From positions 7,501-35,000 of the forward strand of contig LUCW03000155.1 of the NCBI GenBank assembly GCA_001586965.3: a stretch of 27,500 bases of DNA, read 5' to 3'. Positions 1 to 8,696 of this stretch are shown piece by piece. How positions within the stretch are numbered: position 1 is the stretch's first letter; every line of letters starts with the position of its first letter. The notes under the pieces are model-generated. The model was not told the DNA's origin. It saw nothing but the letters and a program-made list of their open reading frames with translations, and did not search any database. A program made the translations under genes and the position numbers. The DNA comes from Sphaeroforma sirkka (lineage: Eukaryota > Opisthokonta > Ichthyosporea > Ichthyophonida).

Positions 1-385
1 GCCTAATTTGTAGGTAGACATAATAACGTAAATCACGTTAATACATTAGCTGATATAAATAAAGTTCCATCTGAAGAAAAGTTAAAAAAAGAAAAAGACT
101 TATTGGATTTTGGAGATTGGTGGGAGGACCAAAATCTATAAGTAGTAGTTCGGAGATTATAAAATTTAGTTTATAATATCTTACATCTACTAATATCTCA
201 AATAGGTCCAAGTAGATGAGTCATACCAAATACTCAGGCTATTGGAGCCATCAAAGTGAATTTAGGACACTTTGGAAATATTGGAAAAAGAGCTTGTATT
301 AAATTATTTAAAATACAAATTAAAACCAATGTATTATCTCAATTGATCTTGATATTTTAGACTGACCGGAGGCCGTATTTCTACA
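1..385 (-). repeat. 3' LTR (partial, truncated by window start)
   Basis: This stretch aligns without gaps to 5857-6241 (offset 5856) with substitutions at positions 121, 195 and 339. In element orientation it starts at 385 with TGTAGAAATACGG, the expected TG terminus. The last ~110 bases, with the polyadenylation signal, lie left of the window. Just upstream in element sense (386-410) is a short purine-rich AAAAG/GGGGG stretch that could be the polypurine tract; this is weak. Confidence 0.93.
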
Positions 386-471
386 TAGCCCCCAGTAGCT
401 TTTAGAACTACGAACGTACGTGAAGGTACGATCTAGTTCGTACAGCGAAAACCAAAGTAAACCGGTTTCGG

Positions 472-939
472 TCATGGCTTATCGAGTAAGTATGTGCCTA
501 TATGTACGAGTTCAAGACTCGTGTACTCTATGTCGTTTAGTATTTGGTCCAGTAACCATTCCGATGTAGGCGCCTTACGTTTATTATTTGGTAAGGTAAT
601 AGCCAAAGGCTGTTCTTCATTAGTAGGTAAATTTGAACAATTTTCTGCACTGTTGGTAAGCAGATCAGAAAGTTTAGTCACGTAGGAAGTAGGTGGCAAA
701 TAGGGAATTTCAGATCCATCAGGGTTTGTAGTCACCTGAGGAAACCCTTTTCGTTTATCTCGTGTGTTCTTATGTAAACGCTTATTCCATTTCTTATTAA
801 AGATACGAAGAAAGTCGCGAGATTCACGAAATGCATCGGAGGTTAGCCAAGCTACTGTCCCATCCATGAAACGGGTCTTGTAGTAAGTGTAACCGTCTTC
901 GGATGTTTTGTCAATTGTATCTTTGACTTGTGACTCCAT
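472..939 (-). pseudogene. C-terminal extension of retrotransposon pol, chromodomain-like (frame-shifted from integrase)
   Basis: A 155-residue reading frame overlaps the end of the integrase frame by 88 bases. Its upstream continuation stays open to about position 990, where a run of three G (plus strand 988-990) marks a one-base frame change from integrase. Residues ~15-55 contain a pattern (YYKTRFMDGTVAWL, then FLRIF and KKW) that loosely resembles the beta-strand and helix pattern of chromodomains found after integrase in chromoviruses. The aromatic cage is not clearly recognisable, so the chromodomain call is tentative. The frame ends ~85 bases before the 3' LTR, fitting the end of pol. 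Confidence 0.55.
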
Positions 940-1823
940 AACTGGTACATTAGAATCAATGAGCGAGCGAATGAGAGTTCGGAGGTAGGGATACGGTGAG
1001 TGCCTAGATTGGTTGCGCTAGTACCATCAATGTTATTCACTTCGTACGTATCACTCTTCTCATCATGGTAGGAAATAACAAAAGGTCCTATCGTCTTAGA
1101 AGAGAGTTCGGTAATGGTGGCGTTTCGATTTATAAAGTTAACGTAATCGCCGACTTTGAACTGAACAATGTTCTTAGTGTTATTCCATCGGTCATACGCT
1201 TTAAGTAGGACACGATTCTTGTGCTCGAGTAAACAGGGGTAAACAACGTTCTGCATATGGTCAATCTTTTGTAGCCACGGGGTAACGTGTTTCTCGGGCG
1301 CAGTTTTATCAAACGTTGCTTGTAATTCACTATAGCAGCCAAAGAAATAGTAAAACGGGAGTGTTCCAGTTTGAGGATTCATGCAGTTATTCATTTGAGT
1401 CTGAACCCATTTCAAATGATAAGGCCACATATCCTCAACGTCGTCTAGTGCGGTACGCAAGAGTTTCTTAAGTTCTCTATGACATGTCTCATTTGCACCC
1501 TGCGTGTGAGGTTTGTAAGGAACACCACGCCTATGGGTCATGCCTGATACGAGTATAAGTGCCTCCATTACGTCGGTACAAACCTCACTACCGTTATCAG
1601 AACATAGTACTCGAGGGAAACCAAAGTCATTAAAGACGTGATAGCATAATTCTGCCACTGTTTGTGGACGTTTGTTCGGTATTGCATAAAGCAAGTTATA
1701 GCCCGAAGCCACACATAGGAAATGACAGATATATACATCGCCAGTATGCTTGGATCGTGGGAGTAAATCGACTATGACTCGGCGCATCGGTTGGTCTTCT
1801 GTCACACTTTTAGGGGTGCCCAA
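852..1823 (-). pseudogene. Retrotransposon integrase core and GPF module
   Basis: The integrase catalytic core inserts the cDNA copy into the host genome. The metal-binding triad is visible: D19 in VIVDLL, D76 in CSDNGSE and E112 in GANETC, with exactly 35 residues between the second Asp and the Glu. Downstream, SSKTIGPFVISY matches the GPY/F module typical of Ty3/Gypsy integrases. The open frame begins without an ATG, because it is a segment of a longer polyprotein broken by a one-base change at a T run (1808-1811) relative to the preceding frame. The canonical HHCC zinc finger is poorly preserved: a histidine region ends the previous frame, but no CxxC is seen. Catalytic residues are intact. 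Confidence 0.9.
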
Positions 1824-2752
1824 CCGTATCGCTTGATCTGGTTCTTTTCACGATCAGTACAGCGTCGGTATACTTCACGTATGGTTTTTTTCAGCGCCGG
1901 GTGATCAAGCCCTGCACGGATAGCCATTTTATAAGTATGCTCATATGCTCGATGCGTTAAATTATGTATAATTTTAACTCTACTTTCGAGCTCCTCTAAG
2001 TCAGTCAGATTCTGCGTAACGCTGGCTGGATGAACCATAGTCCTGTTGGAAAGGGCAACCTCAGTATCAGGAGGGGTAGACTCCTGAGATACATAATTGG
2101 CATCATTAGATTGTTGAAGTATCTTCAGTTCTTGCGCAACTCCTGGCTGTTCTTTAAGCAGCGCTTTAAGTAGTTGAGTGCGAGCTTCAGGTTCTCTTAG
2201 AGTTTTGAGTCTTTGATCCATGGCCTTGGCTAGTTCCATGTTTTTACGATCTAATGCCGTTTCAATCGGCATTACCTCGACTGCAATCTTGTTGGGTGCA
2301 TGTGTTGTACGAGTCTTGAGCTTTTGTTCAAACTCTTTAGACTCCTCTAGTTTAGCTAAGAATTCGGTTGAGGGTTTCCACTTAGTGGTACCTGCAGGAC
2401 CGATGCGACAAACAATGGTGTGTTTCCAAGGCGTCTTCTTAATAGAATAGGATCCCTGATACAAGAACGTGTCGGTTTCACGGTCGACATAAATAGGTTC
2501 ATCTTGAATCATATTAATTAAATCACGTATCCATGGGTCGGAGTTACGTAAGGGACAACACAGCGTAATGGTAGATTTAGTAATATTAACATAATTTAAC
2601 AACTGTGCGATAAGTTGACAAGGTGGGTTAGCCCACGCATTATGCTTTGATAAGTCAAGCTGAAATGCATCACCTTTAGGATGAGTCAACGACCTATATT
2701 CAGAAACCTGTTTGTTATGTTCTGCGGCGAACATATCAACAGTGGACCCCAT
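1802..2752 (-). pseudogene. Pol segment between RNase H and integrase with Dam/DIRS-like domain
   Basis: A 316-residue frame lies between RNase H and integrase. Residues 1-75 (STVDMFAAEHNK, then NAWANPPCQLI) resemble the region following RNase H in DIRS-type and some other retrotransposons that is related to phage-type Dam N6-adenine methyltransferases, whose catalytic motif is NPP(F/Y/W). Here the motif is NPPC at 42-45, so methylation activity is doubtful. The middle (80-240) is charged and probably a linker. The last ~60 residues hold a histidine-rich stretch and one cysteine that may be a degenerate integrase N-terminal zinc finger. The frame changes from RNase H at a C run (2747-2750) and into integrase at 1808-1811. 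The methyltransferase-related assignment rests on motif memory only. Confidence 0.6.
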
Positions 2753-3288
2753 CGTGATTGAGCTAGATTAAACCATTTCTTATTTAGCATCCAATCGGTT
2801 GCAAATAACTCCTTGACTGTTTTCTGGTAGTCGGGCACAAGTCGAGAGAGCATATCAGGAAGATGGTTATGTATTCCTGGTATGTGTGTTATATTAAATG
2901 CGAACTTGGCAATAATGTCATGCCAGCGGCTCACCAACTGTGAGTCAGGGTTCATATCTTTTAAGTATGTTAGAGACTTTTGATCACAGGCGACAGTAAA
3001 GTAACTTCCATAAAGGTAGTCTTTAAACTGTCTTAGCGCAGTAACTATAGCAAGGAGCTCTTGTTTAACGGTAGGGTAATTCCGTTGACTCTTATTATAA
3101 CTCTTGCTAAAGAATTGTATGTAGCGCGGTTTACCATTTGTCGTTTGGTAAAGCACTCCACCTACCGCTCGATCTGAAGCGTCGGTTGCTACTTGGAATG
3201 GGACACCATCCACAGGGTACTGCATGATGGGTGCGTCCATTACTTTACTTTTGACTAGTTTAAATGCATCATCACATTCTTTAGCCAA
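2686..3288 (-). pseudogene. Retrotransposon RNase H
   Basis: This domain degrades RNA in RNA:DNA hybrids during reverse transcription. The acidic residues of a retroelement RNase H are visible: D36 in VATDASDRAVGG, E77 in VKQELLAI, D102 in VACDQKSL and D145 in LPDMLSRL. The connection from the RT thumb is interrupted by a one-base frame change next to an A run on the plus strand (3328-3330). The natural domain therefore begins upstream of the ATG-defined frame. After residue ~180 the frame runs past a second break at 2747-2750 and the last residues are out-of-frame noise. Confidence 0.88.
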
Positions 3289-4703
3289 AGCTTTCCCAAA
3301 GGTCCTTTGTGCAGCCGTAGGTGACTGAAAGGCTTTAAGTAATGAGAAAGATGCGGTACCGAATCCGAGAAGAAGTTAATAAACCCACACACAGAGTTCA
3401 CATCTCTTCCAGTAATTGGTGTTGATAAATCCAACAGAAACTGTTTCTTGCCAGGATCAATTTCTACCCCTGCTGCAGATACTTTGTAGCCAAATAAGTG
3501 TATAGTATCTTTAGCAAAAGAACACTTGTCTTCGTTAATCTTAAGTTTAGCATGATTAAGTCGCTTTAAGACTTCTTTAACGAGTTTAGCATGTTCATGT
3601 GCTGTCTTTGTAAAGATAACTATATCATGTAAATAGACTGATACGTTATACGACAGGTCCGCAAATAGTTCCATCATAACTTGTTGGAAGAAAGAAGGTA
3701 ACACGTGTAAGCCTTCAGGTGCACCTTTAAACTGGTACTTCTTACCTTGCCAAGTAAAGGAAAAGTATTTCCTATGAGGCCCATATATCTGTAGTTGATG
3801 GAATGCAGCTTTTAAGTCTATCTTGGAAAAGATAGTCGCACCCTCCATTTTGCGTAGTATCTCGCTTATCTTAGGTAAGGGAAAACTATGTTGCGGAATT
3901 AGTTTGTTGATTGGCGACAGGTCTAGTACTACTCTTGTTTTACTAAACGTTCTATCAGATTTATATTGATCGACCGCTAAGAGAGCTAAGTTAACTGGGG
4001 TTGCATCATAATTGATTTCAATTAGACCCTGTTTTAACCAATCTTCGATTTGGGTTTTGACAACGTCTTTGTGTCTCCAACTCACGTAGTTATGTGAAGG
4101 ACACTTTAACTTAGAGAAGTCGACGTTTGTTAAGTCAAGTCTAACGTACCCATTAGAGAACTTAAACATACACCAGTCAGTTATTGCAATCTTCCTGTTT
4201 TGTATAATTAAGTCCATAATTATATCGGTGAAGTGCGGAATCATATCCTTTGCTTCACCTTCCGGAGGTTTAGGTATCTTTAACATATTATCATCTGACT
4301 GATCTTTATTCGGGTCTGGCCCATTAGGCAGACCAGTGAGTGTTATACTTAAACTGAGAAGATCAGTCATACCTATAATTAAATCGTATTTCTGAGACAT
4401 GTCAGTAACGATTAGGTGAGTCTTCACTTCTCTTCTATCTGACAGCATTATGTGTGCATAATCAATGGCTTGTTCGCAAGTAGTAACTTTGCCATTTCCC
4501 AAGATTAAATCAGTTGTTTCGTTGTGGACAGCCATATCTATAGCGTAGGCTACTCGGCGTGAGATAGCAGAGACTTCAGCCCCTGGATCAAATAGTGCCA
4601 TAACTTTATCTCCATTTACGAAACCTGTTTGAAAGATACGTTCATCTCCTTTGATATGGATTTTATTGAACATTTTCTCATAATCTTGCTCTAGTGCACA
4701 CAT
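3255..4703 (-). pseudogene. Retrotransposon protease and reverse transcriptase
   Basis: An N-terminal aspartic protease (residues ~15-120) has FDPGAEVSAIS at 38-48, where the usual motif is D-T/S-G-A, and a later LIIGMTDLL flap-end motif. The reverse transcriptase spans ~190-460. Its first catalytic Asp is D296 in SKIDLKAAFHQL, a GAPEGL motif follows, and the active-site box at 357-360 reads YLHD where YxDD is expected. The first Asp of the box is replaced by His, so polymerase activity is predicted to be lost as sequenced. The thumb (VCGFINFF) is followed by a frame change at 3328-3330 into RNase H. The frame is the same as gag and follows it after one UGA at 4713-4715; an ATG occurs 12 bases after the start of that stop codon. 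Confidence 0.92.
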
Positions 4704-4712
4704 ATGGTACTG

Positions 4713-5741
4713 TCAGTGCTTAACTTGGACGTCCGGTAAGTCCTTGCAATCCTCTTTGTGCCAACCGTTAGTACCCTTGCAAATAGCACACTCTTTCATA
4801 TAGTGTCCAAAATCTGGCTTGCCTGGTGCACACTTAACAGGGTCGTGTCTACCATTCCACTTGCCATTACGTTTTGTGAGGTTGTAACCACACTTCTTGC
4901 AAGGCGCTCTCACCTTCTTTTCACCTTTCGGTTCGGTAGAAGTAGAGCCAGTACTTCCAGTAGTAGTGCGAGGTTTCTTAGTACTACGCGCAGTGTTAGT
5001 CTCTACTGCGTTACGCTTAGTGGGTTGGGTGTAGCTCGTGGTACTAAGTACTCTAGTAGAGGGATTGGTATGCTTGTGAACTATCTTCTCAAAGACAGAC
5101 CAAGGCATAGATCGCAAATCACCATAGGCGATGATGTCATCATTGACTTTCTTAAAGAGGTTAGCTCCCAGAGTCTCCATCATCTGACAAATTAATAAAT
5201 ATTCGCCAGTATAGGTACGACCACCCATCCGAGTATTCATATGTGTCATATGAGCTAGAGCACCCCGAATAGTGGTATCGTTTGCAAAGAACTTGCGAGA
5301 CTCTAGAAGTTCACGGTCACGTGCATCTTCAAAAAAGGTGTTAAGTATATTATCACGCAACTGGTGCCAGGGTAGGGCTTTCCAGTTGGGCTCATGAGCC
5401 TTCAAGATAGTTCGCCATTCACCTGGCTCACAGAAATGAATAAAGGCATTCATCATCTGCTTATCCTTAAGGCTGGCAGACTCCTTAAGTTGGTCGAAGG
5501 CCTTCAGTGTCTCCACTGTACTCTCATTAGTAGAGAAATCGACCTCAGCCTGCGCGTTACCTAGCTGCTGTATAAAGCTTGGTTCTAAGTGTTCACGAGG
5601 CTCATGCTCAGTGCTACGGGCTGCTAGTGCCAAGATGGTGTCTATTTCCTTTCTCTTGTTATCGATTAGATAGCGAATGTTATCCGCTTTCCTATCGTCA
5701 AGGTCAGAGTCATTCAATAGACGGTCCTCAAGGACTTGCAT
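4713..5741 (-). CDS. Retrotransposon Gag-like capsid protein with C-terminal zinc-binding region
   Basis: An intact 342-residue frame is the first ORF after the 5' LTR. The N-terminus is helical and acidic (residues 1-45). The central ~90-225 region has the aromatic/helical character of Ty3-type Gag capsid. A basic S/T-rich linker (240-275) leads to a Cys/His-rich tail. The tail contains C-x2-C-x14-H-x4-C and then C-x2-C-x6-H-x3-C, both unlike the canonical C-x2-C-x4-H-x4-C knuckle. The frame ends in UGA; the next codons stay open into protease-RT. The ATG at 5741 is chosen because it is the first in frame after an in-frame stop in the LTR. Gag would package element RNA into cytoplasmic particles. 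The assignment rests on position and the zinc-binding tail. Confidence 0.85.
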   Translation of the reverse strand: MQVLEDRLLNDSDLDDRKADNIRYLIDNKRKEIDTILALAARSTEHEPREHLEPSFIQQLGNAQAEVDFSTNESTVETLKAFDQLKESASLKDKQMMNAFIHFCEPGEWRTILKAHEPNWKALPWHQLRDNILNTFFEDARDRELLESRKFFANDTTIRGALAHMTHMNTRMGGRTYTGEYLLICQMMETLGANLFKKVNDDIIAYGDLRSMPWSVFEKIVHKHTNPSTRVLSTTSYTQPTKRNAVETNTARSTKKPRTTTGSTGSTSTEPKGEKKVRAPCKKCGYNLTKRNGKWNGRHDPVKCAPGKPDFGHYMKECAICKGTNGWHKEDCKDLPDVQVKH

Positions 5742-5744
5742 ACC

Positions 5745-6241
5745 ACGGGGACTGCCTCTTGTTAAGAGCCTAAATATCCTCGATCACACAGGCGTACCTC
5801 TAGCTGTTCTTTATTGAATAATTTTCACTAGAAGTACTAAGTGTTCATGACCACATGCCTAATTTGTAGGTAGACATAATAACGTAAATCACGTTAATAC
5901 ATTAGCTGATATAAATAAAGTTCCATCTGAAGAAAAGTTAAAAAAAGAAAAAGACTTATTGGATTTTGGAGATTGGCGGGAGGACCAAAATCTATAAGTA
6001 GTAGTTCGGAGATTATAAAATTTAGTTTATAATATCTTACATCTACTAATGTCTCAAATAGGTCCAAGTAGATGAGTCATACCAAATACTCAGGCTATTG
6101 GAGCCATCAAAGTGAATTTAGGACACTTTGGAAATATTGGAAAAAGAGCTTGTATTAAATTATTTAAAATACAAATTAAAACCAATGTATTATCGCAATT
6201 GATCTTGATATTTTAGACTGACCGGAGGCCGTATTTCTACA
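5745..6241 (-). repeat. 5' LTR
   Basis: In element orientation it starts at 6241 with TGTAGAAATACGG and ends near 5745. Positions 5857-6241 match 385-1. The inner end is placed where similarity to the two LTR relics (7001- and 8279-) stops, just after GAGGCAGTCC on the minus strand. The primer binding site is not identified with confidence. Only a few bases separate this point from the gag ATG. A TTTATATC TATA-like motif lies on the minus strand near 5904-5920. Confidence 0.85.
5810..5815 (-). promoter_or_regulatory. Polyadenylation signal AATAAA in LTR
   Basis: The minus strand reads TTCAATAAAGAACAGC. The same hexamer in the same context is conserved in both diverged LTR relics (near 7425 and 8380). 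That conservation and the LTR position support its use as the R-region 3' end signal. Confidence 0.6.
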
Positions 6242-6270
6242 AGAGCAGGGAATTAATATCTGCCGTTCTC

Positions 6271-6370
6271 TCATGAACATGACTCCGCATGTCTGATAAT
6301 TTGTTCAATTACTGAGGTACGTGTGAAATTGAATTGTGCAATGATATGGTGCCATCGCTGGAGCATACTA
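6271..6370 (-). pseudogene. RNase H C-terminal relic of a related Ty3 element
   Basis: On the minus strand QRWHHIIAQFNF corresponds to SRWHDIIAKFAF in the RNase H of the full-length element. The following residues continue the match in another frame through the part ending in the last catalytic Asp and the SR motif. It directly abuts the 5' LTR at 6241, so the young element landed inside or beside an older relative. It is cut off on its other side by the T-rich repeated motif at 6373. Confidence 0.6.
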
Positions 6371-6372
6371 TT

Positions 6373-6399
6373 TTTTTTTGAAATAAATAATATTATCCC
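6373..6399 (+). repeat. Dispersed ~27-bp motif, copy 1
   Basis: The motif is T(6-9), then GAAATAAATAATATTATCCC. Near-identical copies occur at 6892-6917 (same strand) and about 8699-8723 (opposite strand). Copies 2 and 3 lie just after the stop codon of the two related ORF relics. Copy 1 abuts the RNase H relic. It may be the tail of a transposable element. Confidence 0.6.
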
Positions 6400-6444
6400 C
6401 ACAACTTTCTCTGGTATCTTCCGTCTAAATCGGTATCTCAACCA

Positions 6445-6876
6445 AATCGCCGCGGAAGCTCCACCAGTTTCATCCGCCTTTGTGTTCCTAGCGACGTTGT
6501 CGCCCAGGTAAAACGACATGCAGCACTTACATGGAAATGGCAGCTTGATGTAAACATCGACCCCCGCTCCCAACAACATCCCGACGCTACGAAAGCAGCT
6601 TTAATCCATTATCTCCGCACCAAGCGGGAGGCCCGCTGCACACATGAACGAGCGCCAAAAATTCTTGACCGCAGCATGGATGCACTACTGATCACACTTG
6701 TCAATTCCACTAACGCAGACATCCTCCAATCTACCGCGGATCGTCTCAAGAAGGCTTACCAAGCAAAGCATAATGCAAACCTCTTCTCACCTAACCCGCA
6801 AATCCCGGCAAACGCTAATCTTTCCTGGACTACTACAGCGACTATGAGAGCCATACCATATGTTCATACATTGTAA
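6445..6876 (+). pseudogene. Relic of unrecognised ORF family, copy 1
   Basis: An open plus-strand frame is clear from about 6490 to a TAA at 6874-6876 and possibly extends further upstream. Its product is helical with many charged residues (VAQVKRHAALTWKWQLDV; YLRTKREAR; TADRLKKAY). It is similar to the minus-strand relic at 8770-9200 (AEIKRQVFHLT; LIRTSK; a shared C-terminal nucleotide block around 6825-6876 versus 8745-8800). I do not recognise the protein. Two diverged copies in inverted orientation show it belongs to a repeat family rather than a host gene. Confidence 0.45.
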
Positions 6877-6891
6877 TATACACAATTGTCA

Positions 6892-6917
6892 TTTTTTGAA
6901 ATAAATAATATTATCCC
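6892..6917 (+). repeat. Dispersed ~27-bp motif, copy 2
   Basis: ATTTTTTGAAATAAATAATA followed by TTATCCC, 16 bases downstream of the TAA of the ORF relic ending at 6876. The preceding ~90 bases also match the reverse complement of ~8724-8805. Confidence 0.6.
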
Positions 6918-7000
6918 TATTCAATTTCAACTGAGTGTCATGTATATGGGTGCCTTATAATCTGTGCGTACGTTAAAACGCTAGCTGATCAAGTGATCAT

Positions 7001-7575
7001 TGTAGAAATACAGTTTCCGGTCAGTCTGAAATATCAAGATCAAATGAGATAACATATTGGTTTTTAATTATGTTTATAATAATTTAATACAAATTCTTTT
7101 TCCAATATTTCCAAAGTGTTCTGAATTCACTTTGATGGCTCCAGTAGCCAAATTATTTGGTATGACTCATTTACTTGGACCTATTTGAGACGATAGTAGA
7201 TGTAGGATATTATAAACTAATTTTTTATAATCGCTGAACTACTACTTACAGGTTTTAATCTTCCGGCCAATCTCCAAAATCCAATAAGTCTTTTTCTTTT
7301 TTTCTTTTTTCTTCAGATGGAACTTTATTTATATAAGCCGATGTATTAACTTGACTTACGTTCTTATGTCTATCTACAAATTAGGCATCTGGTCATGAAC
7401 ACAGTACTTCTAGTAAATATTATTAAATAAAGAACAGCTGAAGGTACGTCCTGTGTGATCGAAGATGCAGTCCCGATCATTCTTACATAAGCTACCACTG
7501 CTAAGTCCTAACTGACTTAAATTGTACCTTAGTTTACATAAGATAGTTTTAAACATAGAAATATCCATCGAAGTA
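7001..7575 (+). repeat. LTR relic 1 of the same family plus adjoining leader, plus orientation
   Basis: It starts TGTAGAAATACAG, equivalent to the start of the 5' LTR of the full-length element, and follows it with many substitutions and small indels to about 7465. It includes the AATAAAGAACAGC signal. About 110 further bases (to ~7575) match the corresponding part of LTR relic 2 but not the full-length element. It is clearly older than the 1-6241 insertion. Confidence 0.8.
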
Positions 7576-8100
7576 TACACTGTCGTATACGGTGTCGTGT
7601 ATCATCCGTTCTACCATTTCATCTATAATATTACGATTGATCTCTGGGAACCGAGATACTATGCCGGTAAGACTGGAATCAATACCCAATATTATATCAA
7701 TATTATTTGGTAATTTCATATGCTCAAACATACAACCTCAAGTAATTGGATCTTTGTTGAGTGTGTCTTACCCAAGCGCGGAGTTTGGAAAGCTTTGTCC
7801 GACAAATAAATACAATTATTCTTAGCTGGTCGTGTAACGGATAGGCATGCCTTATCTGCGGATGCCTGAGTCATGACTTTCGCCCCTATATCAACGAGGG
7901 TGCGCATATCATGGCCGTTCAGTTATGAAATATCATATACACGGTTGCCGATAAGAAACACATTATGTTTTACTACAAATATTCTTGCTGCCGTACAACC
8001 ATATGACACGCCCATGTTCAAGTCAGGCACTCCGACTTTTCAATCCAAACTTTTCTCTTCTTTCCAGCCCGCTGGTTCTTGTTCGTCTTCCATTGATAAA
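7549..8100 (-). pseudogene. Aspartic protease relic of a retroelement
   Basis: Two minus-strand frames (7716-7907 and 7549-7731) in sequence give MRTLVDIGAKVMTQAS and then PNNIDIILGIDSSL. This is the pattern of a retroviral-type protease: a hydrophobic-D-T/S-G-A active site, here DIG, and a later ILG(M/I)D. The frame is broken between the two parts and by stops upstream (~7925 and ~8050). It sits between two plus-strand LTR relics and runs opposite to them, so it is probably a separate insertion or rearranged piece. Confidence 0.5.
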
Positions 8101-8278
8101 TCTTTACTCTACACATACGACTCGTTGACCAAGTTATGAATATGCACTATTTTATTCCCTCCCGTTTCTGCTAATGGTTGCTCAGGTAGCTGATCACCGT
8201 CCATTTAATTTAACTCGAGGGCGGGAGTTATTATCTGAGCCCTGGGACATACATGCCGACGTGCCCGTAGTAGAAGGT

Positions 8279-8560
8279 TTATATTAGCTAATGTATTAAC
8301 TTGACTTACGTTCTTATGCCTATCTACAAATTAGACATGTGGTCATGAACACTTAGTACTTCTAGTGAAAAATATTCAATAAAGAACAGCTAGAGGTACA
8401 TCCTGTGTGATCGAGGATATTTAGGCTCTTACCAAGAGGCAGTCCCGATCATTCTTACACAAGCTACCACTGCTTAATCCTAACTGATAAATTGGATTTT
8501 AGTTTATAATAATATAGTTTAAAACATAGAAATGTTAATCGAAGTTTACAACGCCTTCTT
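8279..8560 (+). repeat. LTR relic 2 (3' half) plus adjoining leader, plus orientation
   Basis: From TTATATTAGCTAATGTATTA onward it matches the second half of the 5' LTR of the full-length element to GAGGCAGTCC (~8453). It includes AATAAAGAACAGCTAGAGG and the GAGGATATTTAGGCTC block that is missing in relic 1. It then continues ~110 bases in common with relic 1. The first half of the LTR is absent. Confidence 0.8.
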
Positions 8561-8696
8561 TCTGTAGAGCTCTGTGTAGGCTCATTTGCATTCGAATCGG
8601 ATCTAGCTTATAAAATCGTACATTCTTATGCCAGTCTAAGATAAGAGACTGTAGCAGTATCTATTGCTGGTTATCCAAATAATACTGCCGTGTTGA

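Larger units (their letters stand above)
1..6241 (-). mobile_element. Ty3/Gypsy-type LTR retrotransposon, left LTR cut by window edge
   Basis: A minus-strand element is bounded by two direct LTR copies (1-385 and about 5745-6241). Internally, in transcription order, it shows gag with zinc-binding C-terminus, aspartic protease, reverse transcriptase, RNase H, a Dam/DIRS-like domain, integrase with a D-D-35-E triad and GPF module, and a C-terminal extension. The RT-RNaseH-IN order is that of Ty3/Gypsy rather than Ty1/copia. Comparable LTR parts differ by 3 substitutions in 385 and no indels, which indicates recent insertion. Gag and pol share a frame but are separated by one UGA. Pol is then broken by four single-base frame changes at homopolymers, and RT has a substituted catalytic residue. 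As sequenced it would not be autonomous unless the breaks are sequencing errors. Target-site duplications cannot be tested because the left end is outside the window. Confidence 0.95.

Noticed and set aside
852..3340. Programmed frameshifting as the cause of all four pol frame changes
   Set aside because: Four shifts within single domains or between tightly linked pol domains are not a known expression scheme; homopolymer deletions explain them more simply.
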